From the NCBI GenBank assembly GCA_024398105.1, contig JAKSJP010000010.1, positions 1 to 64,000 of the forward strand: DNA of 64,000 bases, read 5' to 3'. The stretch is from Bacteroidales bacterium. GTDB taxonomy: Bacteria; Bacteroidota; Bacteroidia; Bacteroidales; UBA932. A model generated the notes under the pieces. The model saw nothing but the letters and a program-made list of their open reading frames with translations, made no database searches and was not told where the DNA came from. A program made the position numbers and the translations under genes. This document shows positions 16,745-25,820 of this stretch, piece after piece. Position 1 is the stretch's first letter. Each line of letters starts with the position of its first letter.

Positions 16745-18772
16745 ATGGACAGGAACCCATTGCTCGCGCATTCAGATGCTCCTTTCGGAGCCCCTCGATT
16801 CGACCTTTTCACGAATGACATGTACCTTCCTGCGTTCAGGGAGGCCATCGCGCTGTATAAGAAAGAGATTGACGCAATAGTCGCCGATGAGGCTGAACCG
16901 GACTTCAGGAATACCATCCTCGCATTGGAGTATGCAGGAGAGGACCTCAGGAACGTTGAAGGCATATTCTTCAATCTTCTCGAGGCTGATACAGATGAGC
17001 AGAAGCAGGCTATCGCTGAGGAGATATCGCCGGAACTGACCGAGATGGGAATGTACATTTCCCTCAATGAGACGCTTTTCTCCAAGGTGAAGCATGTGTA
17101 CGGGAACCACGGCGAGCTCGGAGTGTCCGAGATGCGTCTTCTCGAAGATACATATCTGTCTTTCGTCCGTAGCGGAGCTGCCTTGGAAGGGGAGGACAGG
17201 GAGAAATACCGCACCCTGGAAGAGGAACTCTCGCTGCTGGAGCTCAAGTATGGCAACAATGTCCTTGCCGCCACCAATGCCTATACTCTCCATCTCAGCT
17301 CGGAAGAGGATCTCGCTGGTCTTCCGGACTATGTAAAGGATGCCGGAGTACAGACGGCAAAGGAGAAAGGACTGGAAGGTTGGGCTTTCACACTCCATTT
17401 CCCAAGCTTCTCTCCATTCATGAAATACAGCACACGTCGTGACCTCAGGGAACAGATGTGGAAGGCATATAACTCCAAGGCCCTCGGTGGTGAGAATGAC
17501 AACACCGAAGTCATCAGGAAGATCGTCGGCCATAGGATCAGCATATCGAACCTGCTTGGCTATGAGACCTATGCTGACTATGCGCTTGAGAGAAGAATGG
17601 CCAAGAACAGGGAGACTGTCGAGAAGTTCCTCGATTCATTGATGGCACCTTCTCTTCCTGTAGCCAGGAAAGAACTGGATGCGATACTTGCATATGCCAA
17701 GGCGGAGGGCTTCGATGCCGATGAACTCATGCCATGGGACTTCCCGTTCTGGTCAGAGAAGTGGAAACAGGCCAACTATCAGATTGACGAGCAGCTTCTC
17801 AAGCCATATTTCCGTCTCGAGGACTGTATCAGCGCCGTCCTTGGACTTGCGACCCGCCTCTATGGTATCAGTTTCGAAGAGAGGACTGACATCCCTGTCT
17901 ACCACAAGGATGTCAAGGTCTATGATGTCAAGGATGAGGCAGGCGAGCACCTTGCCCTGTTCTATGCCGACTTCTTCCCGAGGGAAAGCAAGAGGGGCGG
18001 AGCATGGATGACTGCCTTCCGCGAGCAGTTCTGCAAGGACGGGAAGGACTTGAGACCTTTCATCAGCATCGTGACTAACTTCTCGAAGCCGACGGCGGAC
18101 GACCCTTCACTCCTGACCCATGGCGAGCTCGAGACCTTCCTCCACGAATTCGGCCACTCGCTCCACGGCATGCTTTCGAAGGGAGTCTATCCGTCCCAGT
18201 GCGGCACCAGCGTCGCAAGAGACTTCGTCGAGCTCCCGTCACAGATAATGGAGAACTGGGCCTATGAGCCTGAATTCCTCAACAGCTTCGCCCGTCACTA
18301 CAGGAGCGGCGAGCCTATCCCTGCCGAATACATCCAGAGGATAGTCGAGGCGAAGAACTGCCTTTCCGGCTATCTCCAGGTCCGTCAGCTCCATTTCGGC
18401 TATCTTGACATGGCATGGCATACCCTGACCGAAGTTCCTTCAGCCGACGTCGAGACCTTCGAGAGGACCGTCCTGGAACCGTACAGGACCTTGACCATGG
18501 TACCATGTTCCGCTGTAAGTACCTCGTTCGGGCATATCTTCTCAGGCGGCTATTCTGCCGGCTACTACAGCTACAAATGGGCAGAGGTGCTCGAGGCGGA
18601 CGCTTTCGAGCTCTTCCAGCAGAAAGGCCTGTTCGGAGGAGAGGCGGCGGACAGCTTCAGAAAAAACATCCTCGAACGTGGATCGTCCGAGGATGAGAGT
18701 GTTCTTTATGAAAGATTCCGTGGCCGTCAGCCGGAGCCTGATGCCCTGCTGAAGAAACTCGGAATAATCTAA
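16745..18772 (+). CDS. dcp: Peptidyl-dipeptidase / M3 family metallopeptidase (Dcp)
   Basis: 675 residues. Zinc metallopeptidase of the thimet oligopeptidase family. The zinc site HEFGH is at residues 467-471, preceded by LETFL and followed about 25 residues later by the third-ligand region (FVELPSQIMENW). The family signature FGHIFSGGYSAGYYSYKWAE is near the C-terminus. The length fits Dcp (about 680). There is no signal peptide, so it is probably cytoplasmic or periplasmic-lacking and degrades short peptides by releasing C-terminal dipeptides. I start at ATG 16745, after its promoter. It is convergent with the nucleoside permease and overlaps its stop by 4 nt. Confidence 0.9.
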   Translation: MDRNPLLAHSDAPFGAPRFDLFTNDMYLPAFREAIALYKKEIDAIVADEAEPDFRNTILALEYAGEDLRNVEGIFFNLLEADTDEQKQAIAEEISPELTEMGMYISLNETLFSKVKHVYGNHGELGVSEMRLLEDTYLSFVRSGAALEGEDREKYRTLEEELSLLELKYGNNVLAATNAYTLHLSSEEDLAGLPDYVKDAGVQTAKEKGLEGWAFTLHFPSFSPFMKYSTRRDLREQMWKAYNSKALGGENDNTEVIRKIVGHRISISNLLGYETYADYALERRMAKNRETVEKFLDSLMAPSLPVARKELDAILAYAKAEGFDADELMPWDFPFWSEKWKQANYQIDEQLLKPYFRLEDCISAVLGLATRLYGISFEERTDIPVYHKDVKVYDVKDEAGEHLALFYADFFPRESKRGGAWMTAFREQFCKDGKDLRPFISIVTNFSKPTADDPSLLTHGELETFLHEFGHSLHGMLSKGVYPSQCGTSVARDFVELPSQIMENWAYEPEFLNSFARHYRSGEPIPAEYIQRIVEAKNCLSGYLQVRQLHFGYLDMAWHTLTEVPSADVETFERTVLEPYRTLTMVPCSAVSTSFGHIFSGGYSAGYYSYKWAEVLEADAFELFQQKGLFGGEAADSFRKNILERGSSEDESVLYERFRGRQPEPDALLKKLGII

Positions 18773-20049
18773 GCCTGTTTCTTTGCAGGATCCTTGAAGA
18801 GGATGGAGAAAAGCACTGCGACTACGAGGGCGTAGCCTGCGAAGATATACCATGCTGTAGCCCAGTTGGAAGGTTCTGCGAAGCAGTTGCATGCCTCGAC
18901 GACCTTGCCGGCAGCGAGGGTTCCGATGGTTGCTCCAAGACCGTTGGTCATGAGCATGAAGAGACCCTGTGCGCTTGAACGGATGTCGGTGGAGGTGTTC
19001 TGCTCTACATAGAGTGAACCTGAGATGTTGAAGAAGTCAAAGGCCACACCATATACGATGCATGAGAGGATGAAGAGGAGCACGCCTGGCATTGCAGGTG
19101 AACCGAGTCCGAAGAAACCGAAGCGGAATACCCAGGCGAACATGGCGATGAGCATTACCTTCTTGATGCCGAACTTCTTCATGCAGTAAGGGATGAGGAG
19201 GATACAGAGAGTCTCTGAAGCCTGTGAGATCGCGAGGATCGCGTTTGAATTCTTGACTGCGAATGTATTTGCAAGAGCAGGGTTCTCAGCGAATGAGCCG
19301 AGGAAGGTGTTCGCATATCCGTTGGTGATCTGGAGAGAAGCACCGAGGAGCATCGAGAAGATGAAGAAGATTGCGAACTGGCCGTCCTTGAAGAGGCTGA
19401 ACGCATTGAGTCCGAGGGCCTCCATCATTGACTGCTCCTTCTGGGAAGAACGAGGCTTCACAGGGCACTCAGGCATGGTCAGGGCATATGCGCAGAGGAT
19501 GACGGAAAGGATTCCTGAAGAGATCATCTGTGTGTATGAGTCCTGCATTGAGACTCCGCCGAACCTGAGCCAGTTGGTGGCGAGCATGCTGATGATGAAG
19601 CCGATCGTGCCGAATACTCTGATAGGAGGGAATTCCTTGACAGGATCGAGACCTGCCTTGCCCAGGGCATTGTATGCGACTGAGTTCACGAGCGCGATGG
19701 TAGGCATGAAGAATGCTACGCTGAAGCTGTAGAGAACGAAGAGAGGTGCGAACTGGATCGCATCACCTGCGCCCATGCAGTAGAGTCCTGCGGCGGCCAT
19801 GAAGGCGCCTGCGAGTCCGTGGCAGAGAGACAGTACCTTCTGAGCCTGGATCTTGCGGTCTGCGATGATGCCCATGATGGTCGGCATGAAGATCGAAACG
19901 ATTCCCTGCATTGCGAAGAACCACTTGATCTGAGCTCCGAGCCCGATGTTTCCGAGATAGCGTCCGAGAGAGGTGAGGTATGCGCCCCATACGGCGAATT
20001 CAAGGAAATTGAGAACAATTAGTCTGATTTTCAGCTGAGTGTTTTTCAT
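18769..20049 (-). CDS. Nucleoside:H+ symporter, NupG/XapB family (MFS)
   Basis: 426 residues with about 12 membrane helices. The N-terminus (LNFLEFAVWGAYLTSLGRYL), FFAMQGIVSIFMPTIMGIIADR and LGKAGLDPVKEFPPIRVFGTIGFI are characteristic of the NupG-type nucleoside transporters. It imports nucleosides using the proton gradient; it fits with the secreted 5'-nucleotidase pair at 7340-8996 for nucleotide salvage, although the genes are 10 kb apart. I start at ATG 20049 (MKNTQLKIRL); a longer ORF would run into its own promoter. Confidence 0.85.
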   Translation of the reverse strand: MKNTQLKIRLIVLNFLEFAVWGAYLTSLGRYLGNIGLGAQIKWFFAMQGIVSIFMPTIMGIIADRKIQAQKVLSLCHGLAGAFMAAAGLYCMGAGDAIQFAPLFVLYSFSVAFFMPTIALVNSVAYNALGKAGLDPVKEFPPIRVFGTIGFIISMLATNWLRFGGVSMQDSYTQMISSGILSVILCAYALTMPECPVKPRSSQKEQSMMEALGLNAFSLFKDGQFAIFFIFSMLLGASLQITNGYANTFLGSFAENPALANTFAVKNSNAILAISQASETLCILLIPYCMKKFGIKKVMLIAMFAWVFRFGFFGLGSPAMPGVLLFILSCIVYGVAFDFFNISGSLYVEQNTSTDIRSSAQGLFMLMTNGLGATIGTLAAGKVVEACNCFAEPSNWATAWYIFAGYALVVAVLFSILFKDPAKKQA

Positions 20050-20076
20050 TATTCCGTAGTAGTTATGTTTTATCCT

Positions 20077-20084
20077 CAAATATA
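20077..20084 (-). promoter_or_regulatory. -7 promoter box for the nucleoside permease
   Basis: On the minus strand this reads TATATTTG, 27 nt upstream of the start at 20049. It is back to back with the tgt promoter. Confidence 0.55.
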
Positions 20085-20119
20085 CGACTATAATTTTACA
20101 AACGATGCGTAAGTTTTAG

Positions 20120-20127
20120 TATCTTTG
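20120..20127 (+). promoter_or_regulatory. -7 promoter box for tgt
   Basis: TATCTTTG, 21 nt upstream of the tgt ATG (20149). Confidence 0.55.
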
Positions 20128-20148
20128 AAAACTGAACAGGACTGAACA

Positions 20149-21282
20149 ATGAAGTTTACAAAGATAGCCCAGGCACCGGGTTCAGCGGCAAGGTGCGGCA
20201 TACTCACCACTGACCATGGACAGATCGAGACACCGATCTTCATGCCGGTGGGCACTGTCGGATCCGTGAAGGGCGTATACCACAGGGACCTCAAGGACGA
20301 CATCGAGGCCCAGATCATCCTCGGCAACACATACCATCTCTACCTCCGTCCAGGCCTTGACATACTCAAGGCGGCAGGCGGACTCCATAAGTTCATAGGC
20401 TGGGACAGACCTATCCTTACCGACAGCGGTGGATTCCAGGTCTTCTCCCTCACAGGCATACGTAAGCTCACTCCTGACGGATGTACCTTCGCATCCCATA
20501 TCGACGGTTCGAGGCATACATTCACTCCGGAGAACAACGTGGACACACAGCGTGTGATCGGAGCCGACATAATGATGGCTCTGGATGAGTGCTGTCCGGG
20601 CGACGCCGACTACAACTATGCGAAGAAGTCGCTCAAGCTTACCCAGAACTGGCTCGAGCGCTATGCGAAGAGATTCAAGGAGACCGAGCCTCTCTACGGC
20701 TATGACCAGGCTTTCTTCCCGATAATCCAGGGATGCGTCTATCCTGACCTCAGGGTCCAGGCTGCCGAGCATGCTCTCGGATTCGCCGATGCGGGTATCG
20801 CGATCGGTGGACTTGCAGTAGGCGAGCCGACAGAGAAGATGTACGAGATGCTCGAGACCGTGTGTCCTGTCCTTCCTGAGGACGGCGTCGCAAGATATCT
20901 CATGGGAGTCGGTACTCCTGCCAACCTCCTCGAGGCAATCGACAGGGGAGTCGACATGTTCGACTGCGTCATGCCGACAAGGAACGGCCGCAACGGAATG
21001 CTCTTCACCTGGAACGGCATCATGAACATGAGGAACAAGAAGTGGGAGGACGACTTCTCACCTCTCGATCCTATGGGAACCTCATTCGTGGATTCCCACT
21101 ATACAAAAGCATATCTCAGGCACCTCTTCATCGCAGGAGAGATGTTCGCGGCGATGATCGCCAGCGAGCACAACCTTGCCTTCTACCTCGACGTCGTACG
21201 TCAGGCCAGGGCTCACATAAAGGCCGGCGACTTCAGGCAGTGGAAAGAAGAAGCGGTCAGGAAACTAACTTCAAGGATGTAG
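20149..21282 (+). CDS. tgt: tRNA-guanine transglycosylase
   Basis: 377 residues. Exchanges guanine 34 of Asp, Asn, His and Tyr tRNAs for a queuosine precursor. The substrate-binding D92 is in LTDSGGFQVFS; nucleophile D272 is in MFDCVMPTRNGRNG; GGLAVGEP is present. Notably the zinc site is altered: where most bacterial enzymes have CxCxxC followed by YSRAYL, this one has G310-T-S312-F-V-D315 before YTKAYL, so all three cysteines are missing while the downstream histidine (SEHNLAFY) remains. The rest of the fold looks intact. Its stop is 3 nt from the LptF/G-type permease. Confidence 0.92.
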   Translation: MKFTKIAQAPGSAARCGILTTDHGQIETPIFMPVGTVGSVKGVYHRDLKDDIEAQIILGNTYHLYLRPGLDILKAAGGLHKFIGWDRPILTDSGGFQVFSLTGIRKLTPDGCTFASHIDGSRHTFTPENNVDTQRVIGADIMMALDECCPGDADYNYAKKSLKLTQNWLERYAKRFKETEPLYGYDQAFFPIIQGCVYPDLRVQAAEHALGFADAGIAIGGLAVGEPTEKMYEMLETVCPVLPEDGVARYLMGVGTPANLLEAIDRGVDMFDCVMPTRNGRNGMLFTWNGIMNMRNKKWEDDFSPLDPMGTSFVDSHYTKAYLRHLFIAGEMFAAMIASEHNLAFYLDVVRQARAHIKAGDFRQWKEEAVRKLTSRM

Positions 21283-21285
21283 CGC

Positions 21286-22380
21286 ATGGACCTGAGGCTT
21301 AGGAAACTGGACTGGTATATCATCAGGAAGTTCATGGGAACGTTCTTCGTTGCCATACTCCTGATCATCGGAATCATCATCATCTTCGACATCAGTGAGA
21401 AGATCGATGATTTCGTCGCCAATGAGGCACCTCTCAAGGCCATAGCCCTCCAGTACTATGCCAACTTCGTCCCATACTACCTGAACATGTTCAGCCCTCT
21501 GTTCGTGTTCATCACGGTCATCTTCTTCACGTCGCGAATGGCGGCGAACTCGGAGATAGTGGCAATCCTCTCATGCGGAATCAGCTTCCACAGGATGGTC
21601 TATCCGTATCTGCTGTCGGCCCTGCTGATCGCGACTCTGTCCCTTGGCCTCAACCTGTGGGTGATACCTCGCTCCAATGAGGTCAGGCTCAGCTTCGAGA
21701 ACAAGTATATCAAGAAGAGGGCGGCCGCCGCGGACAGGAACATCCATTACCAGCTTTCTCCAGGCCAGTTCGTCACGATCGAGTCGTTCAGCAGCTGGAA
21801 CAATACCGCATACAATGTACAGCTGGAAAGCATCGAGAACAACAGGATCACATCGAAGCTGACAGCCCAGACGGCAGTGTGGGACAGCACCTCAAGAAGC
21901 TGGAACATGAAGAACTACATCATCCGTGACTTCACTGAAGGCATACTTGCGGACAAAGTGAAGACCGGAAAGCAGATCGATACGACCCTTGAGCTTACCA
22001 TAGAGGATTTCTACAGGAAGAAGAACACAGTCGAACAGCTTCCTTTCGAGGACCTCAACGGCCTGATCGAGACCCAGAAGATGAGAGGTGACGCCAATGT
22101 GAAATACTCTCTCATCGAGAAGCACCAGAGGTTCGCACTGCCATTTTCGGCCTTCATCCTGACCCTGATGGGAGTCGCCCTGTCGTCAAGGAAGCGCAGG
22201 GGAGGCATAGGCTGGAACCTTGCCGCCGGCATTGCGCTCAGCTTCACATATATCCTGTTCCTGCGATTCAGTCAGATGTTCGTATATACCGGATCCCTGC
22301 CTCCAGGAATAGCCATGTGGCTGCCTAACATGCTTTTCGCCGTCATCGCCGGCGTACTTTACAAGATTGCACCTAAGTAA
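21286..22380 (+). CDS. LptF/LptG family permease (lipopolysaccharide export)
   Basis: 364 residues. YjgP/YjgQ family: the N-terminus [29 protein letters not shown] is typical, three membrane helices lie in the first 130 residues, a periplasmic beta-jellyroll spans about 135-255, and three helices follow at the C-terminus. It would form the inner-membrane part of the Lpt machine with LptB and a second permease. It is translationally linked to tgt (3-nt gap) and followed by dut after 10 nt. LptF versus LptG is not decidable by eye. Confidence 0.87.
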   Translation: MDLRLRKLDWYIIRKFMGTFFVAILLIIGIIIIFDISEKIDDFVANEAPLKAIALQYYANFVPYYLNMFSPLFVFITVIFFTSRMAANSEIVAILSCGISFHRMVYPYLLSALLIATLSLGLNLWVIPRSNEVRLSFENKYIKKRAAAADRNIHYQLSPGQFVTIESFSSWNNTAYNVQLESIENNRITSKLTAQTAVWDSTSRSWNMKNYIIRDFTEGILADKVKTGKQIDTTLELTIEDFYRKKNTVEQLPFEDLNGLIETQKMRGDANVKYSLIEKHQRFALPFSAFILTLMGVALSSRKRRGGIGWNLAAGIALSFTYILFLRFSQMFVYTGSLPPGIAMWLPNMLFAVIAGVLYKIAPK

Positions 22381-22390
22381 AACATACTAT

Positions 22391-22825
22391 ATGAAAGTCA
22401 AGATAATCAACAAGTCATCAAACCCTTCTCCGGCATACGCCACTCCGCTTTCTGCAGGAATGGACGTAAGGGCAGACATAACCGAACCTATCGTACTCGG
22501 TCCGCTTGAAAGGGCCATGGTACCTACAGGATTGTATATGGCCCTGCCTGAAGGCTACGAGTGCCAGGTCCGTCCGCGTAGCGGCCTCGCTGCAAAGCAT
22601 GGTATCACAGTCCTGAATACCCCAGGCACGGTAGATGCTGACTACAGAGGAGAGGTCAGGGTGATCCTGGTCAATCTTTCGAATACTCCGTTCACCATCG
22701 AGCCGGGCGAGAGGATCGCGCAGCTCGTCATCGCGAAGCATGAGCATGTGGAGTGGGAGGAGGTCGAGATTCTTGACGAGACCGAAAGAGGTGCCGGCGG
22801 CTTCGGAAGCACCGGTACAAAGTAA
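22391..22825 (+). CDS. dut: dUTP diphosphatase
   Basis: 144 residues from ATG 22391. All five dUTPase motifs can be followed: [43 protein letters not shown] and the C-terminal P-loop-like [10 protein letters not shown]. It hydrolyses dUTP to dUMP and pyrophosphate as a trimer, keeping uracil out of DNA and feeding thymidylate synthesis. It lies between the LptF/G permease and murF with gaps of 10 and 12 nt, so probably within one operon from tgt to murF. Confidence 0.95.
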   Translation: MKVKIINKSSNPSPAYATPLSAGMDVRADITEPIVLGPLERAMVPTGLYMALPEGYECQVRPRSGLAAKHGITVLNTPGTVDADYRGEVRVILVNLSNTPFTIEPGERIAQLVIAKHEHVEWEEVEILDETERGAGGFGSTGTK

Positions 22826-22837
22826 GGACAAGGTACC

Positions 22838-24193
22838 ATGGAAATATCAGAACTTCACAGTCTCTTCCTCAAGACAGGGGGAGTGACGACCGACAGCCGC
22901 GCGATCAAGGGCGGCGAGATGTTCATCGCTCTCAAGGGCGAGAACTTTGACGGAAACGAATATGCACAGAAGGCTATCGAGGCCGGAGCGGCCTATGCTG
23001 TAGTCAACGAGGGCTCGAAGTATGCCGGTACTGATGAGAGGATAATCGCTTTCCCCGATACTCTCAAGGCACTTACTGACCTAGCGAGATACCACCGCGA
23101 GAATACATTCGTGAACGGTGAGAGACTGACTGTCATCGGACTTACTGGAACAAACGGAAAGACCACTACCAAGAACCTTATCCGTGAGGTCCTTGCGACC
23201 AAGTATAAGGTGACAGCCACTGAGGGCAACCTGAACAACGATATCGGAGTTCCGCTTTCTCTCCTCAAGATCAATTCCGAGACTGAGATCGCTGTCATCG
23301 AGATGGGCGCCAACCATCCGGACGACATCGAGAAGCTCGTCAAGGTCGCTGAGCCTGACTATGGTCTCATCACCAATGTGGGCAAGGCACATCTCCTGGG
23401 CTTCGGAAGCTTCGAGGGAGTGAAGGCTGCCAAGGGCAAGCTCTATGACTGGATCGCCGAGAACGGCAAGGCAGTGTTCCTCAATGCCGACGATGCCGAC
23501 CTCTGCGAGATGGTCCGCCAGCGAGGTGGACTCTCCATGGTCAGCTATGGCGTAAATGAGTGGAAGACCGAGGTCATCCCATCTGATCCTGAGCATCCAT
23601 ATCTGCGCATTGCGATTCCTGTGGGCAGCGAGACTATCGATACAGACAGCGATATGCTCTATGTAGTAGAATCCAATCTCGTCGGAGCATACAATGCCGA
23701 CAACGTGCTTGCTGCCATTGCGGTAGGACATTTCTTCGGAGTCGAACTTTCAGATGCGTTCCATGCCATACATTCGTTCGTTCCTTCGAACAACCGCTCC
23801 CAGATGGTACGCACAGAGAGGAATTCACTCATCGTAGACGCATATAACGCCAACCCAACCAGCATGGCTGCAGCTCTTGACAACTTCGCCATGGCGATCA
23901 GCGGCAACAAGGTCGCCCTTCTTGGAGACATGAGGGAACTTGGCGAGGATTCTGTCGCGGAGCACATCGCCATTGTCGAGAAGGTGAAGGGCATGGACAT
24001 CGCAAAGGTCTGCTACGTCGGAGAAGAGTTCCGTAAGGCTCTTGAGTCGGCAGGAACAGCGGATAACGCGATGTGGTTCGAGTCTTCAGAGGCACTTGCT
24101 GCATATCTTGCGGACAACGCTCTCGAAGGCGCCCTCGTGCTTGTCAAGGGATCGAGAGGCATCCAGATGGAAAAGACAATACCACAGCTTTAG
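22838..24193 (+). CDS. murF: UDP-N-acetylmuramoyl-tripeptide--D-alanyl-D-alanine ligase
   Basis: 451 residues. Mur ligase: N-terminal substrate domain with TTDSRAIKGGEMFIALKGENFDG, ATP loop GLTGTNGKTTTKNLI, EMGANHPDDIE, NADDADL, and C-terminal VDAYNANPTSMAAAL with LGDMRELGEDS, both typical of MurF. It adds D-Ala-D-Ala to the muramyl tripeptide in the cytoplasm. Not being next to the usual dcw genes, it sits in a tgt-lpt-dut run. Its start codon is embedded in the recurrent word GGTACCATG (22832-22840). Confidence 0.95.
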   Translation: MEISELHSLFLKTGGVTTDSRAIKGGEMFIALKGENFDGNEYAQKAIEAGAAYAVVNEGSKYAGTDERIIAFPDTLKALTDLARYHRENTFVNGERLTVIGLTGTNGKTTTKNLIREVLATKYKVTATEGNLNNDIGVPLSLLKINSETEIAVIEMGANHPDDIEKLVKVAEPDYGLITNVGKAHLLGFGSFEGVKAAKGKLYDWIAENGKAVFLNADDADLCEMVRQRGGLSMVSYGVNEWKTEVIPSDPEHPYLRIAIPVGSETIDTDSDMLYVVESNLVGAYNADNVLAAIAVGHFFGVELSDAFHAIHSFVPSNNRSQMVRTERNSLIVDAYNANPTSMAAALDNFAMAISGNKVALLGDMRELGEDSVAEHIAIVEKVKGMDIAKVCYVGEEFRKALESAGTADNAMWFESSEALAAYLADNALEGALVLVKGSRGIQMEKTIPQL

Positions 24194-24204
24194 CAAATAA
24201 TTGC

Positions 24205-24212
24205 TATATTTG
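24205..24212 (+). promoter_or_regulatory. -7 promoter box for trpS
   Basis: TATATTTG, 24 nt upstream of the trpS ATG (24237). Confidence 0.55.
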
Positions 24213-24236
24213 AGGCTCACTTCATATAAAACGACT

Positions 24237-25394
24237 ATGTCAGAGAAAATCATACTTACAGGAGACCGTCCTACAGGAAGGCTTCATATCGGCCACTATG
24301 TAGGCTCGCTCAGAAGAAGAGTTGAACTCCAGAACGAGGGCGACTATAAGAAGATGTTTGTGTTCATCGCTGATGCACAGGCACTTACAGACAATATCGA
24401 CAATCCTGAGAAGGTTCGTCAGAACGTCATCGAGGTAGCACTTGATTACCTTGCTGCCGGACTCGACCCTGAGAAGGTGACCATCTTCATCCAGAGCCAG
24501 GTCCCTGAGCTCTGCGAGCTTTCATTCTACTTCATGGACATGGTTACTGTAGCCCGTCTTCAGAGAAACCCAACTGTCAAGAACGAGATGATCCAGAGAG
24601 GATACAAGGACTCCAACGACGGAAGCGAGGACAATGACGACAACAAGAGGGGACTCCCTGTCGGCTTCTTCACATATCCTATCTCACAGGCAGCCGACAT
24701 CACCGCGTTCAAGGCTACCACAGTCCCTGTAGGAGCTGACCAGAAGCCTATGCTCGAGCAGGCATCCGAGATCGTTCATACTTTCAACAGGATCTATGGC
24801 GAGACACTCGTGGACCCGGAGATCATGCTGCCTTCGAACAGCGTCTGCATGAGACTCCCAGGTACCGACGGAAAGGCAAAGATGTCAAAGTCACTGGGCA
24901 ACTGCATCTATCTCTCGGATTCAGCTGAAGAGGTCAATGCAAAGGTAAAGAGCATGTTCACTGATCCAGGTCACCTCCAGGTGAGCGACCCAGGCAAGGT
25001 GGAGGGCAATACAGTCTTCACCTATCTCGACGCTTTCTGCAAGCCTGAGCACTTCGACAAGTTCGCTTCATGCTTCGTAGGACGCAAGGCAAGCTTCGAG
25101 TTCCACAGCCTCGACGAGGTCAAGGACCAGTACCGCAAGGGTGGACTCGGTGACATGATGATCAAGAACTTCCTCGCAGCAGTCCTCAACGACATCCTCG
25201 AGCCTATGCGCGTACGCCGCAAGCAGTACGAGAAGAACATCCCTGCAATCTACGAGATGCTCAAGAAGGGTTGTGAAGATGCGCGTGCAGCCGCTGGCGA
25301 AACACTCGCAGAGGTTCGCAAGGCGATGAAGATCAACTACTTCGACGATGCCTCCCTTATCGAGGAGCAGGCTAGGAGATACGGTCAGGAATAA
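24237..25394 (+). CDS. trpS: Tryptophan--tRNA ligase
   Basis: 385 residues. Class I aminoacyl-tRNA synthetase: the HIGH motif is H17-I-G-H20 in GRLHIGHYVGSL, and KMSKS is at 215-219. GADQKPMLEQA and the long DPEIMLPSNS segment agree with the TrpRS subgroup that has an acidic insertion (SNDGSEDNDDN, near residues 125-136). It charges tRNA-Trp in the cytoplasm. The start is ATG 24237, after the promoter. It is convergent with the Fur-family gene. Confidence 0.93.
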   Translation: MSEKIILTGDRPTGRLHIGHYVGSLRRRVELQNEGDYKKMFVFIADAQALTDNIDNPEKVRQNVIEVALDYLAAGLDPEKVTIFIQSQVPELCELSFYFMDMVTVARLQRNPTVKNEMIQRGYKDSNDGSEDNDDNKRGLPVGFFTYPISQAADITAFKATTVPVGADQKPMLEQASEIVHTFNRIYGETLVDPEIMLPSNSVCMRLPGTDGKAKMSKSLGNCIYLSDSAEEVNAKVKSMFTDPGHLQVSDPGKVEGNTVFTYLDAFCKPEHFDKFASCFVGRKASFEFHSLDEVKDQYRKGGLGDMMIKNFLAAVLNDILEPMRVRRKQYEKNIPAIYEMLKKGCEDARAAAGETLAEVRKAMKINYFDDASLIEEQARRYGQE

Positions 25395-25397
25395 GGC

Positions 25398-25820
25398 TTA
25401 CTTCGAACAGTCAGGGCAGGTTCCCTTGATCACGAAGTTCGTGGATACTACATTATATCCCTGTGGCAGAGCAACATCTGGCACGGGGATATTTTCAAGA
25501 CAGAAAGTCCTGTGGCACTTCTCGCAGTAGAAGTGGGCGTGGAGGTCATTGTCATGCTCATGCTCGTCATGGCTGTGGCAGAGCTCGTACTTCACATTGT
25601 CGCTTCCGTCTTCGATAGTATGCACCAGATGGGCTTTCTTGAAAGCGGTCAGCGCCCTGAAGATATTGGACTTGTCGATCGAATCGATCTCATATTCCAG
25701 CTCGGACATCGACATAGGACGTCCGGCGAGAGAAAGGCTTCTCGCGATAAGGATCCTGTTCGCCGTAGGGCGTATGCCATGCTCCACAAGGAGCTCTTCA
25801 ATTGTTCTTTCCTCAGTCAT
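25398..25820 (-). CDS. Fur family metal-dependent transcriptional regulator
   Basis: 140 residues. Winged-helix N-terminal domain (RPTANRILIARSL, MSMSELEYEI, SNIFRALTAFKKAHLVHTIEDGS) and a metal-binding C-terminal domain with a His-rich loop (CHSHDEHEHDNDLHAHFYC) and two CxxC pairs (CEKC and CPDC) for the structural zinc. The order fits Fur, Zur or PerR; the abundant histidines make a zinc or iron sensor most likely. Its start overlaps the end of the flavoprotein gene by 8 nt (25813-25820), so the two are co-transcribed. The target genes are not evident here. Confidence 0.85.
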   Translation of the reverse strand: MTEERTIEELLVEHGIRPTANRILIARSLSLAGRPMSMSELEYEIDSIDKSNIFRALTAFKKAHLVHTIEDGSDNVKYELCHSHDEHEHDNDLHAHFYCEKCHRTFCLENIPVPDVALPQGYNVVSTNFVIKGTCPDCSK

